The notes under the pieces are model-generated. The model was given only the letters and a program-made list of their open reading frames with translations, was not told the origin of the DNA and did no database searches. Positions 1 to 7,526 of a DNA stretch of 22,473 nucleotides are shown here, one piece after another. Origin of the DNA: an uncultured Collinsella sp. (lineage in GTDB: Bacteria > Actinomycetota > Coriobacteriia > Coriobacteriales > Coriobacteriaceae); contig CABRHW010000026.1 of assembly GCA_902470765.1 (NCBI GenBank), positions 1-22,473 on the forward strand, read 5' to 3'. Every line of letters starts with the position of its first letter. Position 1 is the first letter of the stretch. The translations under genes and the position numbers were made by a program.

Positions 1-26
1 GGCCCGTGGGTTATACCCTAAGAGCA

Positions 27-49
27 AACCACCCTTTTTAAGGGTGGTT
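27..49. terminator. Hairpin upstream of the Cys-rich peptide gene
   Basis: A 9-bp perfect stem (AACCACCCT at 27-35, AGGGTGGTT at 41-49) encloses a 5-nt T-rich loop. It lies just before the promoter of the peptide gene and probably ends transcription of whatever lies left of the window. No clear T-run follows on the plus strand, so termination is an inference. Confidence 0.5.
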
Positions 50-62
50 CTGATTAATTATC

Positions 63-91
63 TTGACAAATACCAGTTATCGACAAAGAAT
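63..91 (+). promoter_or_regulatory. Sigma-70-type promoter of the Cys-rich peptide operon
   Basis: A perfect -35 TTGACA (63-68) is followed after 17 bp by AAGAAT (86-91), which matches 4 of 6 bases of the -10 consensus. Transcription would begin near 98, leaving a leader of about 30 nt that contains a near-ideal ribosome binding site at 118-123. Confidence 0.6.
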
Positions 92-129
92 AACAAAAAG
101 GGAAAACGATAAAAGAAAGGAGGAACGAT

Positions 130-258
130 ATGAGCTGGATTGTCAAACCAAGTTATGTGGACCCCGGTGGTGGGTGCAACGGTTACTGCAAGAAATTCTG
201 TGGAGCACGCGTCTGCACCAAGAACTGCAGTAAAAACAACTGCGTTGTTTATTTCTAG
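130..258 (+). CDS. Six-cysteine small peptide, candidate RiPP/bacteriocin precursor
   Basis: This 42-residue ORF starts at an ATG six bases after a perfect AGGAGG (118-123), behind a promoter, so translation is very likely. The N-terminus reads MSWIVKPSYVDPGGG. The core then carries six cysteines (16, 20, 24, 29, 33, 38) spaced 3-3-4-3-4, with Lys, Asn and Gly between them and a VVYF end. There is no hydrophobic signal peptide. The early IVKP and regular Cys spacing recall the Clo7bot-type Cys-rich peptides that are found with radical SAM maturases; that comparison is from memory. An ABC exporter follows directly, which fits an exported, possibly thioether- or disulfide-crosslinked peptide. 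No maturase is present in the window; it could lie to the left. A metal-binding peptide is the main alternative. Confidence 0.75.
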   Translation: MSWIVKPSYVDPGGGCNGYCKKFCGARVCTKNCSKNNCVVYF

Positions 259-266
259 CAGTTGTG

Positions 267-296
267 GCTGTTGCCAGGCGAGAGCCTGGCAACAGC
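267..296 (+). terminator. Attenuator hairpin between peptide gene and ABC exporter
   Basis: A perfect 13-bp GC-rich stem (267-279 with 284-296) closes a GAGA loop and is followed by GGTTTTGC. It begins nine bases after the peptide stop codon. A leaky terminator here would make the peptide mRNA far more abundant than the exporter mRNA, as is usual for bacteriocin-type precursors. It may also stabilise the 3' end of the short transcript. Confidence 0.7.
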
Positions 297-326
297 GGTT
301 TTGCTATCAAGCAGAACGGGAGGCCA

Positions 327-1052
327 ATGAACGCATCAGCGATAAAGTTATCAAAGGTGTCAAAGCGCTATGGGAAACGGCGTGTGTTGCATGATGTTTC
401 CTTCGAGGTGCACCAGTCTGAGCTCTGCGCCCTTGTCGGTGCAAACGGTGCGGGCAAAAGCACGCTTATTAAAATCGTCTTGGGCCTCTGCGAGCCATCG
501 TCGGGGAGCGTGGAGCTCTTTGGAGGCAAATCAAAGAGAGAGCTTAGCCTGATGCGGACGCGTGTCGGCTATGTGCCAGATTCCAGCGGAGCATACCAGT
601 CCCTCAGTGCGGTTGAGAATCTTCGGATCCGATGTGCGGAATGGGGGCTTGATGAGAAACGTGAGGTTCCTCGCGTTTTGAGTCTAGTTGGACTGGACGT
701 CGAAGAGAAAAAGAGCGTAAGCAGTTTTTCTCTGGGAATGAAACGGCGGCTGGATATAGCTACGGCTTTGTTGGGTGACACTGACCTGCTGATTTTTGAT
801 GAGCCAGCAAACGGTTTGGACCCGCTGGGCATCGAGAGTATATGGGCCCTTATCGGTCGATTGAATCGAGAACAGGGTAAGATCATGCTCATCTCTAGCC
901 ATGATTTGGATGAGTTGGCATCAGTTGCAACAAGTTGCGTGTTTATTCATGACGGCGAACTGCTGAAAAAGGAATCGATGGACGTCATAAGGGATGAGGC
1001 GTCGTCCCTAAAAGAGTATTACAGGCGCTTGATGAAGGCGGTCTCGCTATGA
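327..1052 (+). CDS. ABC transporter ATP-binding protein (peptide export or immunity type)
   Basis: This is a 241-residue ABC ATPase. Walker A is GANGAGKST (38-46), the signature is FSLGMKRRL in place of LSGGQ, Walker B ends in IFDEPANGLDP, and the H-loop is ISSHD. The SLGMK signature is typical of ATPases that pair with ABC-2 type permeases in drug and lantibiotic export or immunity (BcrA/NatA group). I chose the ATG at 327 because GGGAGG (318-323) precedes it; an in-frame GTG at 264 would place the start inside the upstream hairpin. The stop overlaps the next start (ATGA at 1049-1052), so it is translationally coupled to the permease genes. Its likely role is to power export of the Cys-rich peptide or to protect the host from it. 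The substrate is inferred from position only. Confidence 0.85.
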   Translation: MNASAIKLSKVSKRYGKRRVLHDVSFEVHQSELCALVGANGAGKSTLIKIVLGLCEPSSGSVELFGGKSKRELSLMRTRVGYVPDSSGAYQSLSAVENLRIRCAEWGLDEKREVPRVLSLVGLDVEEKKSVSSFSLGMKRRLDIATALLGDTDLLIFDEPANGLDPLGIESIWALIGRLNREQGKIMLISSHDLDELASVATSCVFIHDGELLKKESMDVIRDEASSLKEYYRRLMKAVSL

Positions 1053-1873
1053 AGCGGGCGATCCATCCCATAAAGGCAGATATGATGCGTTTGCACAGGA
1101 TGTTTCCGGCGAAGTTTGGTCTTGCGCTTATTCTGGCGTTCGGCCTTCTCTTCGGTGTCTTTCTAAAAAACGGAACAACGTTGCTCGCCTTTGGCAATAG
1201 CGTTTTTGGGGAGGATATTGGTTTCTGCTGGAATGTAATCGATCCTTCTGCACCCGATGAGTCCCTTGTGCGCAGTGCTTTTGCCGGCACGTCTCTGTTC
1301 GTTCCGCTCATCGTTTGCCTGGCGATTTTACAGGAGCGCGGCTATGAAGAGGGACACCGAATTTCTTCAGCAAGAGGTCTTACCGGCTTTAATGGGGTCC
1401 TAGCACATGTGCTTTCGTCTGCTTTAATAATTGGCGCAGCATATAGTGCGCTTTGCCTTCTTCTTTTTGCAATAGCCATAATACGTGGAGGGCATAACTA
1501 CTCGCGCGATATGCTGGCTGCATTTTTGCCTGCAATGATGATTAACGCTGTATTGGTGATATCGGTTGCGCTGGAGACGGTGACCATCTATCGGATTACG
1601 GGCAGCGCTGTATTGAGCGGGGCTGTGGTGATAATTGGATTTGTCATGAGCTTGACGCTCTACGGAACCTTCCTTCAGGCGCCTATACCATCCTTGCAAT
1701 GGATCTTGCTCCTTCCGGGGCCGTACCTTGGAGTCGGATGTGCCCTTGGGTATAGCGATATGGGGCAGCTGACGCTTCTGGGATATGGCGCGGTAGCCAG
1801 CTGTGTATCGGTATTGATTTACGCTCTCGTGAGCTTTCGTGCTGGGGGTGTGCTCAATGGCTCGTCAGACTAA
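1049..1873 (+). CDS. ABC-2-like membrane permease, first subunit
   Basis: This is a 274-residue integral membrane protein with about six hydrophobic segments, preceded by a short basic N-terminus. A large extracytoplasmic stretch lies between segments one and two (roughly residues 41-80). Its topology and its position behind an SLGMK-type ATPase fit an ABC-2 permease subunit. The start overlaps the ATPase stop by four bases. The 3' end overlaps the next gene by 17 bp, so the three genes form one tightly coupled operon. I recognise no specific family beyond topology. Cys, Phe and Tyr are frequent, and the DNA is less GC-biased than the housekeeping genes to the right. Confidence 0.7.
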   Translation: MKRAIHPIKADMMRLHRMFPAKFGLALILAFGLLFGVFLKNGTTLLAFGNSVFGEDIGFCWNVIDPSAPDESLVRSAFAGTSLFVPLIVCLAILQERGYEEGHRISSARGLTGFNGVLAHVLSSALIIGAAYSALCLLLFAIAIIRGGHNYSRDMLAAFLPAMMINAVLVISVALETVTIYRITGSAVLSGAVVIIGFVMSLTLYGTFLQAPIPSLQWILLLPGPYLGVGCALGYSDMGQLTLLGYGAVASCVSVLIYALVSFRAGGVLNGSSD

Positions 1874-2675
1874 GAGTTTCCTCCATTTAGAATTGAAGCA
1901 CGTGAGCAAATGGACGTATGCCTTAATCCTGGTAATTTATACGTGTATGGTGGTATTGCAGCTTAATTCTTTCCCGATGTGGTTCTGTAGCCTCCGTGAG
2001 AACAGTTTCTTGGGCTTTTTCCCAGACCCGACGCTTCTACTGTCGGCAGAGGATGTCCTTCTATTTGGTAATGCAGAGGTTTTTCGCGGTCTGCTGTTCA
2101 ACGTAGCCCCGTTGGCTCATGCATTGTTCTTTCCGTTTATCGCGGCTTGCATTGTGCCGCGCTTTGTCAGTTCGGGCTTTAGTGAGGAACCGTGGGGGTT
2201 GTCGGAGGCTCGGGGAGGGAAGCGTGTGTGCGCTATCGTTGCGCGAGTGGTGCTGTCTTCTTTTGCTCTTTTGGGCGCGTTTATCCTGTCGAGTGTCGTT
2301 TTGTACTGTCTTAACTGCGTAATCGTTTTGGATGCTCAGCAGTATTTCAACCTGCATGTATTTTGCTATCGACTTGTTCTTGCTGCCGCTGCCTGCCTTG
2401 CATACGTGGTTTCTTGCGTAATCGTTGTTTCCTATTTTGGATCCGGCTTCGGTCCGATTGGCATGCTGTTGCTTGTCAACGTTGTAGCGATCTACATACA
2501 GCTCGGGGCCAATTCCATGCTTCCGCTTCCAGCCTCGATGCTCATGTGGATTTGTGGCGTGACCCCGTTGGGGAATGGTCAATGCATCTCGATTTTAATT
2601 GACTGCCTAATCAACGTAGCAAGCGTTTTTACCATTTGCTTTACCGTAGACCGATTGCGGTCGAGATTTCTTTGA
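1857..2675 (+). CDS. ABC-2-like membrane permease, second subunit
   Basis: This is a 272-residue protein with about six hydrophobic segments and a periplasmic-side loop after the first (residues 35-75). It has the same gross plan as the previous protein (TM1, loop with PDPT/DPSAPD-like acidic turn, TM2) but little obvious sequence identity, which suggests an ancient duplication and a heterodimeric permease. The ATG at 1857 is preferred over an in-frame GTG at 1839 because a G-rich stretch (1845-1850) lies at suitable distance before it. It overlaps the upstream permease gene. It is the last gene of the exporter operon; a strong hairpin follows at 2716-2747. Confidence 0.68.
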   Translation: MARQTKSFLHLELKHVSKWTYALILVIYTCMVVLQLNSFPMWFCSLRENSFLGFFPDPTLLLSAEDVLLFGNAEVFRGLLFNVAPLAHALFFPFIAACIVPRFVSSGFSEEPWGLSEARGGKRVCAIVARVVLSSFALLGAFILSSVVLYCLNCVIVLDAQQYFNLHVFCYRLVLAAAACLAYVVSCVIVVSYFGSGFGPIGMLLLVNVVAIYIQLGANSMLPLPASMLMWICGVTPLGNGQCISILIDCLINVASVFTICFTVDRLRSRFL

Positions 2676-2715
2676 TTGTTTGTGAGGGATAATCATACCG
2701 AGCATACCAAATACA

Positions 2716-2747
2716 GGGGGCGGGCACCGTGGCTGGTGTCCGCCCCC
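2716..2747. terminator. Convergent hairpin between exporter operon and amino acid operon
   Basis: A 13-bp stem (2716-2728 with 2735-2747) contains one G-U pair and a 6-nt loop. It sits between two convergent operons. On the minus strand it is followed by TGTATTTGG, a weak U-rich tail, so it probably serves the minus-strand operon and perhaps both. Confidence 0.6.
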
Positions 2748-2782
2748 CGGCATGGAAGGTTTAAGCCTGCGTGATTCGCGAG

Positions 2783-3634
2783 CTAGCGAGACTGCTTGAC
2801 CTTTGCCGCTGCCTCGACAAATGACTTCCACAGGTTAAAGTCGGTCTCGAGCGTCTGCCAGGTATACTCGGGATGCCATTGCACGCCCAGGCAGAAAGGC
2901 TGGCCTTCGACTTCGATGCACTCGGGAACGCCGTCGGTTGCCTTGGCGACCAAGCGCGTGCTTTTACCCAGACGATCGACGCAGCAGTGATGTGCCGAGT
3001 TTGTCTGGATCAGCCTGTGCCCGCCAACCGCGCGTTCCAGCAGCGAGCCCGGCATGACCTCGACGGGATGCACAGGGTCGTTGAGCACGTGGGTATGGCG
3101 CCACTGCGTGCGGCCCTCGCGCGCACCCAGGCTCGGCACGTCCATGCACAGGGTGCCGCCGGTGGCGACATTGAGCAGCTGCGTGCCGCGGCAGGTGGTA
3201 AAGAGCGGCTTTTTGGCGCGGAGCACCTCGTCGACCAGCTTAAACTCAAAGCTATCGCGGATCTCGCAGCAGAGGGTGGGGTCGTAGGGTCGATCATCGC
3301 CCCAACGTTTGGGATTGACATCGGGGCCGCCGGGAATGGCGATGCCGTCGGCGATATCGACGTAATGACGGATAACCTCAATGTCCTCGGTGATGGACAT
3401 CTGCAGCGGCAGGCCGCCGGCGGCAAGGATGGCATCGACAAAGACGCTGGCGATCTCCTCGTTGGGGGAGAGCGTCTCGCTTAAAAACGGCTTTGCCTCT
3501 TCCCAGCGCGGCGCGACGAGGATGAGCGGACGGTCGGCGGGGGCGACGTCGACGTGCGGGGTGTATGACGATGAAGTACGAGTTCCGATCATAGGTGTAA
3601 CTTTCGAGTTTGGATGGTCATGGCGAGCGAACAT
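2783..3634 (-). CDS. Gamma-glutamyl-gamma-aminobutyrate hydrolase-like peptidase (C26, class I GATase fold)
   Basis: This 283-residue cytoplasmic hydrolase is of the PuuD type. The nucleophile is Cys148 in TTCRGTQ, and the catalytic pair is His254/Glu256 in GVQWHPEY. GIAIPGGPDVNP is the usual oxyanion-side glycine motif, and NSAHH matches the substrate-loop histidine region. It cleaves gamma-glutamyl amides, and the class includes gamma-glutamyl-GABA hydrolase. The ATG at 3634 lies ten bases after the stop of the upstream ATPase; an ATG at 3592 is an alternative because neither has a strong ribosome binding site. It is the last gene of an amino acid ABC importer operon, which suggests it processes the imported substrate. 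Exact substrate is unknown. Confidence 0.85.
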   Translation of the reverse strand: MFARHDHPNSKVTPMIGTRTSSSYTPHVDVAPADRPLILVAPRWEEAKPFLSETLSPNEEIASVFVDAILAAGGLPLQMSITEDIEVIRHYVDIADGIAIPGGPDVNPKRWGDDRPYDPTLCCEIRDSFEFKLVDEVLRAKKPLFTTCRGTQLLNVATGGTLCMDVPSLGAREGRTQWRHTHVLNDPVHPVEVMPGSLLERAVGGHRLIQTNSAHHCCVDRLGKSTRLVAKATDGVPECIEVEGQPFCLGVQWHPEYTWQTLETDFNLWKSFVEAAAKVKQSR

Positions 3635-3644
3635 GGCAATTGGG

Positions 3645-4409
<765 letters not shown>

Positions 4410-4445
4410 GGTGCTCGGCTCCTTATGACTCGAAATGGTAAAGCG

Positions 4446-5279
4446 TTAGCGGATGATGGTCGCGCCGGTCTTGTGCGAAACGTAGATGGCGGCCTTGTTG
4501 ATCGCGACGTTGATGAGGATGTAGATGACCGCGATTACCAGGTAGACCGACACGAGGGCGTCGTAGTTGGTAATGAGCACACGGGCATTTTGCATGAGGT
4601 CGGGGTAGCTCACCACATAGGCGACGGTGGTGTCTTTGACTACGACCACAAGCTGCGAAATCAACGACGGAATGATAAACCGAATAGCCTGCGGCAACAC
4701 GATTTTAAAGGTGATTTTGGCCTTGGAGAGACCGAGCGCCTGGGCTGCCTCGACCTGACCGCGCGGCACGGCATTGACGCCGGCGCGGAAAATCTCGGCC
4801 AGCACGCCGGCCGCAGCGAGCGCGACAGGCAGTGTGAGCATCCAAAATGACGGTAGCGCGATCTTGTACTGGGGCAGCACCAAAAAGAAGAAGTAGATGA
4901 ACAGCAGGCTCGGCACGCCGCGGAAGAAATCGGTGAGCACACGGCAGACCAGCTGTAACGGCTTGATGCCGCTGGTACGGCCGAGCATAAGGGCTAAGCC
5001 CAGTACCAGTGCAATGACGCCGGCGGTGAGTGCAACTTTAACGGTGCCCTCAAAGCCGGCAAGCAAGAACTTCCAGGTGGTTAAGTGCGTAAAGAAATAC
5101 CAATAGTGGACCGAAAGCTGGCCGGTCACATAAAAGCGCTGCAGTACCAGGACGGCGAGCGCGGCGACGGCAACAAGCGAGATGGCGGTGCCGATGCGAA
5201 TCTTGGCGCGCATCTTGGGGCCGGGAGCCTCGTAGAGCGCATCGCGCATGGTAAGCGCGGAGGTGGAGTGCTTGCTCAT
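4446..5279 (-). CDS. Amino acid ABC transporter permease (HisM/GlnP type), long subunit
   Basis: This is a 277-residue permease with a hydrophilic N-terminal tail (about 27 residues) and about six membrane segments. The cytoplasmic EAA loop that docks on the ATPase is visible as EIFRAGVNAVPRGQVEAAQA followed by LGLSKAKITF. DFFRGVP is the usual RG(T/V)P element of polar amino acid permeases. It overlaps the upstream permease by ATGA (5276-5279), which implies coupled synthesis of the two subunits. The next gene (ATPase) starts 36 bases after its stop. Confidence 0.9.
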   Translation of the reverse strand: MSKHSTSALTMRDALYEAPGPKMRAKIRIGTAISLVAVAALAVLVLQRFYVTGQLSVHYWYFFTHLTTWKFLLAGFEGTVKVALTAGVIALVLGLALMLGRTSGIKPLQLVCRVLTDFFRGVPSLLFIYFFFLVLPQYKIALPSFWMLTLPVALAAAGVLAEIFRAGVNAVPRGQVEAAQALGLSKAKITFKIVLPQAIRFIIPSLISQLVVVVKDTTVAYVVSYPDLMQNARVLITNYDALVSVYLVIAVIYILINVAINKAAIYVSHKTGATIIR

Positions 5280-5935
5280 CGGAGGATCCTCACCTTCTTA
5301 TCGATGTAGTTGCCAATGTGGCTCACCACAAAGGCCGTGCCCAGGTAGCCGAGCGCCGAGATAAAGAACGCGGCGACGCCGCCGAGCGAGCGCGTGTTGA
5401 TGTAGCTCACCACGCCAGTGAGCTCCTGCGGTTTAAGCGGCACCTGACTGCCGAGCGCGGTGGTAAGCATGACGGCGATAAAGAGGTTGGTCATGGGCAG
5501 TACGCTCGAGCGCAGCGCCTGCGGAATCACGATCTTGGCGAGGATACGGCTGAAGCTCATGCCGAGCGAGCGGGCGGCTTCCACCTGGCCGACGCCGACG
5601 GTGTTGATGCCACTCATAAAGTTCTCGGAGCCAAAGGCCGAGCCCAAAAAGACCGTGGCGACGATAACGCAGGTGCGGTAGGGCAGGACGACCTTGAGCG
5701 GTGGCAGTGCGTAGACGACGATGATGAGCAGCGCGATGCCGGGGATGTTACGGAAGACCTGGACATACAGGTCGCCAAAGATGCGCAGCGGCTTGAGCGG
5801 CGACACGCGCATCACAGTGACGGCGACGGCCAGCACCATGGCGATGGCAAACGACTCAAGCGTCATGCCCCAGGTTGCTAGCAGCGCGTCGATATAGTTC
5901 TGGCCATAGAGCGACCAGAGCTCGGAGAGACTCAT
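5276..5935 (-). CDS. Amino acid ABC transporter permease (HisQ/GlnP type), short subunit
   Basis: This 219-residue permease has five to six membrane segments, the VFRNIPG element, and an EAA loop centred on VGVGQVEAARSLGMSFSRIL. GGGAGG lies shortly before the ATG (5935). It pairs with the overlapping downstream permease, making a heterodimer like HisQM or GluCD. It is separated from the binding-protein gene by 138 bp that contain an attenuator hairpin. Confidence 0.9.
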   Translation of the reverse strand: MSLSELWSLYGQNYIDALLATWGMTLESFAIAMVLAVAVTVMRVSPLKPLRIFGDLYVQVFRNIPGIALLIIVVYALPPLKVVLPYRTCVIVATVFLGSAFGSENFMSGINTVGVGQVEAARSLGMSFSRILAKIVIPQALRSSVLPMTNLFIAVMLTTALGSQVPLKPQELTGVVSYINTRSLGGVAAFFISALGYLGTAFVVSHIGNYIDKKVRILR

Positions 5936-5959
5936 GCGGACCTCCCGCCGATAAGGAAA

Positions 5960-5985
5960 GGGGCTCCCGTGTGTACGGAAGCCCC
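5960..5985 (-). terminator. Attenuator hairpin between binding-protein gene and permease genes
   Basis: Arms 5960-5970 and 5975-5985 pair over 11 bp with one mismatch around a GTGT/ACAC loop. On the minus strand the hairpin is followed by TTTCCTT. It would trim transcription after the binding-protein gene, giving an excess of binding protein over permease, as is common for such operons. Confidence 0.55.
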
Positions 5986-6073
5986 GACAACTCAGTGAGG
6001 AAACAGTTTACCGCAATAAAGCGCATCATGCGTTTCCATATGGTTTCGTTGCGGCCGTTACCAGGCTCGCTGC

Positions 6074-7069
6074 CTAGGCGCCGATCTCGGGCAGCTCGGG
6101 AACATTGGTGTCGCCCGTACGGTCACCGATGCAGATCTGCCACAGCTCAGTCCAGGTGCCGTCGTCCTCGATCTTCTTAAGGAAGTCGTTGACAAAGGCG
6201 ACGCCGTCGGAATCGAGCGGCAGGCCGATGCCATAGGGCTCCTTGCTGCCGAAGGGCTTGCCGGCGATCTTGTACTTACCGGGCTCGCGGACCAGGGCGC
6301 TCTGCTGCATGTTGTTATCGATGACATAGGCGTCAACGCGACCCTGCTGGAGTGCCTGACGGGCCTCCTCGTCGGTCTTGAACTCCTGCTGGCTGGCCTT
6401 GGGGGCGAACTCCTCCAGGATGGCGGGGCCGTTGGAGCCGGACTGGACAGCGACGTTCTTATCGGCCAGGTCGTCGACGCTCTTGATGTCGTCGTTGTCG
6501 GCGAGCACCAGGATGGCCTGCTGGGTGTAGTAGTAGGGGCCGGCAAAGGAGACGAGCTTCTTGCGCTCGTCAGTGATGGTGTAGGTGGCAAAGACGGCGT
6601 CGACCTGGCCGTTCTGCAGGACGGATTCGCGCGTGTCCGAGGTCACCTGGGTGATCTCGACCTTGTTCTCGCCCAGAATGTAGTTGGACAGGAGCTGTGC
6701 GATACCGGCGTCGAATCCGCGGGTCTGACCGTCTTTCTCGTTGAGGAGGGAGAAGAGCGTGGAGGTCTGAACGCCGCCGATCTTAAAGACGCCGGCATCC
6801 TTGGCGGCCGTCGCCCAGGTGCTGGCGGCGATGGCGTCGTCATCGGCCTTGGGGCCGTTGTCGACGAGCTTGTCGAATGCCTTAGCGTCGAGCGTGGTGG
6901 AAGCCTCGGTATCTTCGGAGCTCTTGGAGGAGCCGGCGGCGGAACCCTTGTCGGCCTCGGCGCTGGTGTCGGAGCAGCCGGCAAGACCAAGGCCGGCGAC
7001 GGTTGCGAAGGTGGCGGCAACGAAGCCGCGGCGGTCGAGAACGACCTGCTGGGAGAGGTTCTTGCTCAT
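6074..7069 (-). CDS. Amino acid-binding lipoprotein of the ABC importer
   Basis: This is a 331-residue extracellular solute-binding protein of family 3. The signal region holds RRGFVAATFATVAGLGLAGC with a lipobox LAGC whose Cys32 would carry the lipid anchor. The preceding twin arginine (DRRGF) suggests possible Tat export. A Ser/Ala/Glu-rich linker (residues 33-60) follows. The mature domain has the usual features: GFDAGIAQ, the TSDTRESVLQNGQVDAVFATYTIT-region, and SGSNGP. AGAAAGG (7079-7085) gives a good ribosome binding site. It is the first gene of the minus-strand operon behind a strong promoter. The ligand is probably a glutamate- or glutamine-like amino acid, judged from the terminal C26 hydrolase. 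Confidence 0.9.
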   Translation of the reverse strand: MSKNLSQQVVLDRRGFVAATFATVAGLGLAGCSDTSAEADKGSAAGSSKSSEDTEASTTLDAKAFDKLVDNGPKADDDAIAASTWATAAKDAGVFKIGGVQTSTLFSLLNEKDGQTRGFDAGIAQLLSNYILGENKVEITQVTSDTRESVLQNGQVDAVFATYTITDERKKLVSFAGPYYYTQQAILVLADNDDIKSVDDLADKNVAVQSGSNGPAILEEFAPKASQQEFKTDEEARQALQQGRVDAYVIDNNMQQSALVREPGKYKIAGKPFGSKEPYGIGLPLDSDGVAFVNDFLKKIEDDGTWTELWQICIGDRTGDTNVPELPEIGA

Positions 7070-7112
7070 GGGAGAACACCTTTCTCAATAAAATCCCTAG
7101 CGGTTGAGTAGA

Positions 7113-7142
7113 GTTATACCCTATCCCGCTCAAATGGGTCAA
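7113..7142 (-). promoter_or_regulatory. Promoter of the amino acid importer operon
   Basis: Read on the minus strand, TTGACC (7137-7142) and TATAAC (7113-7118) each match 5 of 6 consensus bases with an 18-bp spacer. Transcription would begin near 7106, leaving a leader of about 36 nt. Confidence 0.7.
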
Positions 7143-7253
7143 CACGAAATAACTCAGAAACATACTGACCTTATGGGTTATTCTACCTACCAAATAGGGA
7201 CGGGCGCCTTTGTGGTGGTTCTTGCAGATGTGGTGGCCTGTCTCGCTGCTTTG

Positions 7254-7308
7254 TCTCAATCTGTAACAGTTAGACGAGGAAATGGGTTCTACCTGTTACA
7301 GATCGAGA
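7254..7308. repeat. Palindromic repeat unit 1 of 3 (15-25-15 bp)
   Basis: Arms TCTCAATCTGTAACA (7254-7268) and its near inverse (7294-7308) are separated by a 25-bp centre. One arm position mismatches. The centre shares T3, GACG at 5-8, A12, GG at 16-17 and TA at 22-23 with the other two units. Confidence 0.9.
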
Positions 7309-7333
7309 TTTTCTCTTCAGGGGAATTCGAATG

Positions 7334-7388
7334 TCTCAATCTGTAACATCTGGACGGCCAAAAGGTCCCTATCTGTTACAGATTGAGA
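7334..7388. repeat. Palindromic repeat unit 2 of 3 (15-25-15 bp)
   Basis: The arms 7334-7348 and 7374-7388 are perfect inverse copies; one further pair (7333/7389) extends them to 16 bp. The 25-bp centre contains its own GGAC/GTCC pairing. The unit begins exactly 80 bp after unit 1. Confidence 0.9.
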
Positions 7389-7414
7389 CAAAGGTCTGGG
7401 ACTAAGATGTCTTA

Positions 7415-7469
7415 TCTCGATCTGTAACAGTTAGACGGAAATTCGGGCCATAGATGTTACAGGTTAAGA
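7415..7469. repeat. Palindromic repeat unit 3 of 3 (15-25-15 bp)
   Basis: Arms 7415-7429 and 7455-7469 pair with one mismatch and two G-U pairs, and TTA/TAA extends the stem to 7412-7472. The unit begins 81 bp after unit 2. The conserved centre positions match units 1 and 2. Confidence 0.88.
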
Positions 7470-7488
7470 TAATCGCGTCGCGAAAATA

Positions 7489-7525
7489 AAAACCTCCGCA
7501 GGGGTGCTTTCCTTGCGGAGGTTTT
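7489..7525 (-). terminator. Rho-independent terminator of the DXS-like gene
   Basis: A perfect 12-bp stem (7489-7500 with 7514-7525) begins right beside the stop codon. On the minus strand it is followed by a T-rich run (TATTTTC), giving a textbook intrinsic terminator. Confidence 0.92.
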
Positions 7526-7526
7526 C

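Noticed and set aside
1..21. Possible end of a gene at the left edge (TAA at 19-21)
   Set aside because: Only six codons are visible, so no frame can be preferred.
140..394. Alternative frame across the Cys-rich peptide gene
   Set aside because: It overlaps the peptide and the ABC ATPase in another frame, crosses the hairpin and has no ribosome binding site of its own.
2061..2582. Minus-strand frame opposite the second permease
   Set aside because: It is antisense to a membrane protein gene in a coherent operon and shows no domain.
7104..7346. 80-codon plus-strand frame in the intergenic repeat region
   Set aside because: It runs through the importer promoter and into the first palindromic unit, and no ribosome binding site precedes it.
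7254..7472. CRISPR array
   Set aside because: The repeated word is only 15 bp and alternates in orientation. The centres of the units are conserved, unlike CRISPR spacers, and no cas gene is present.
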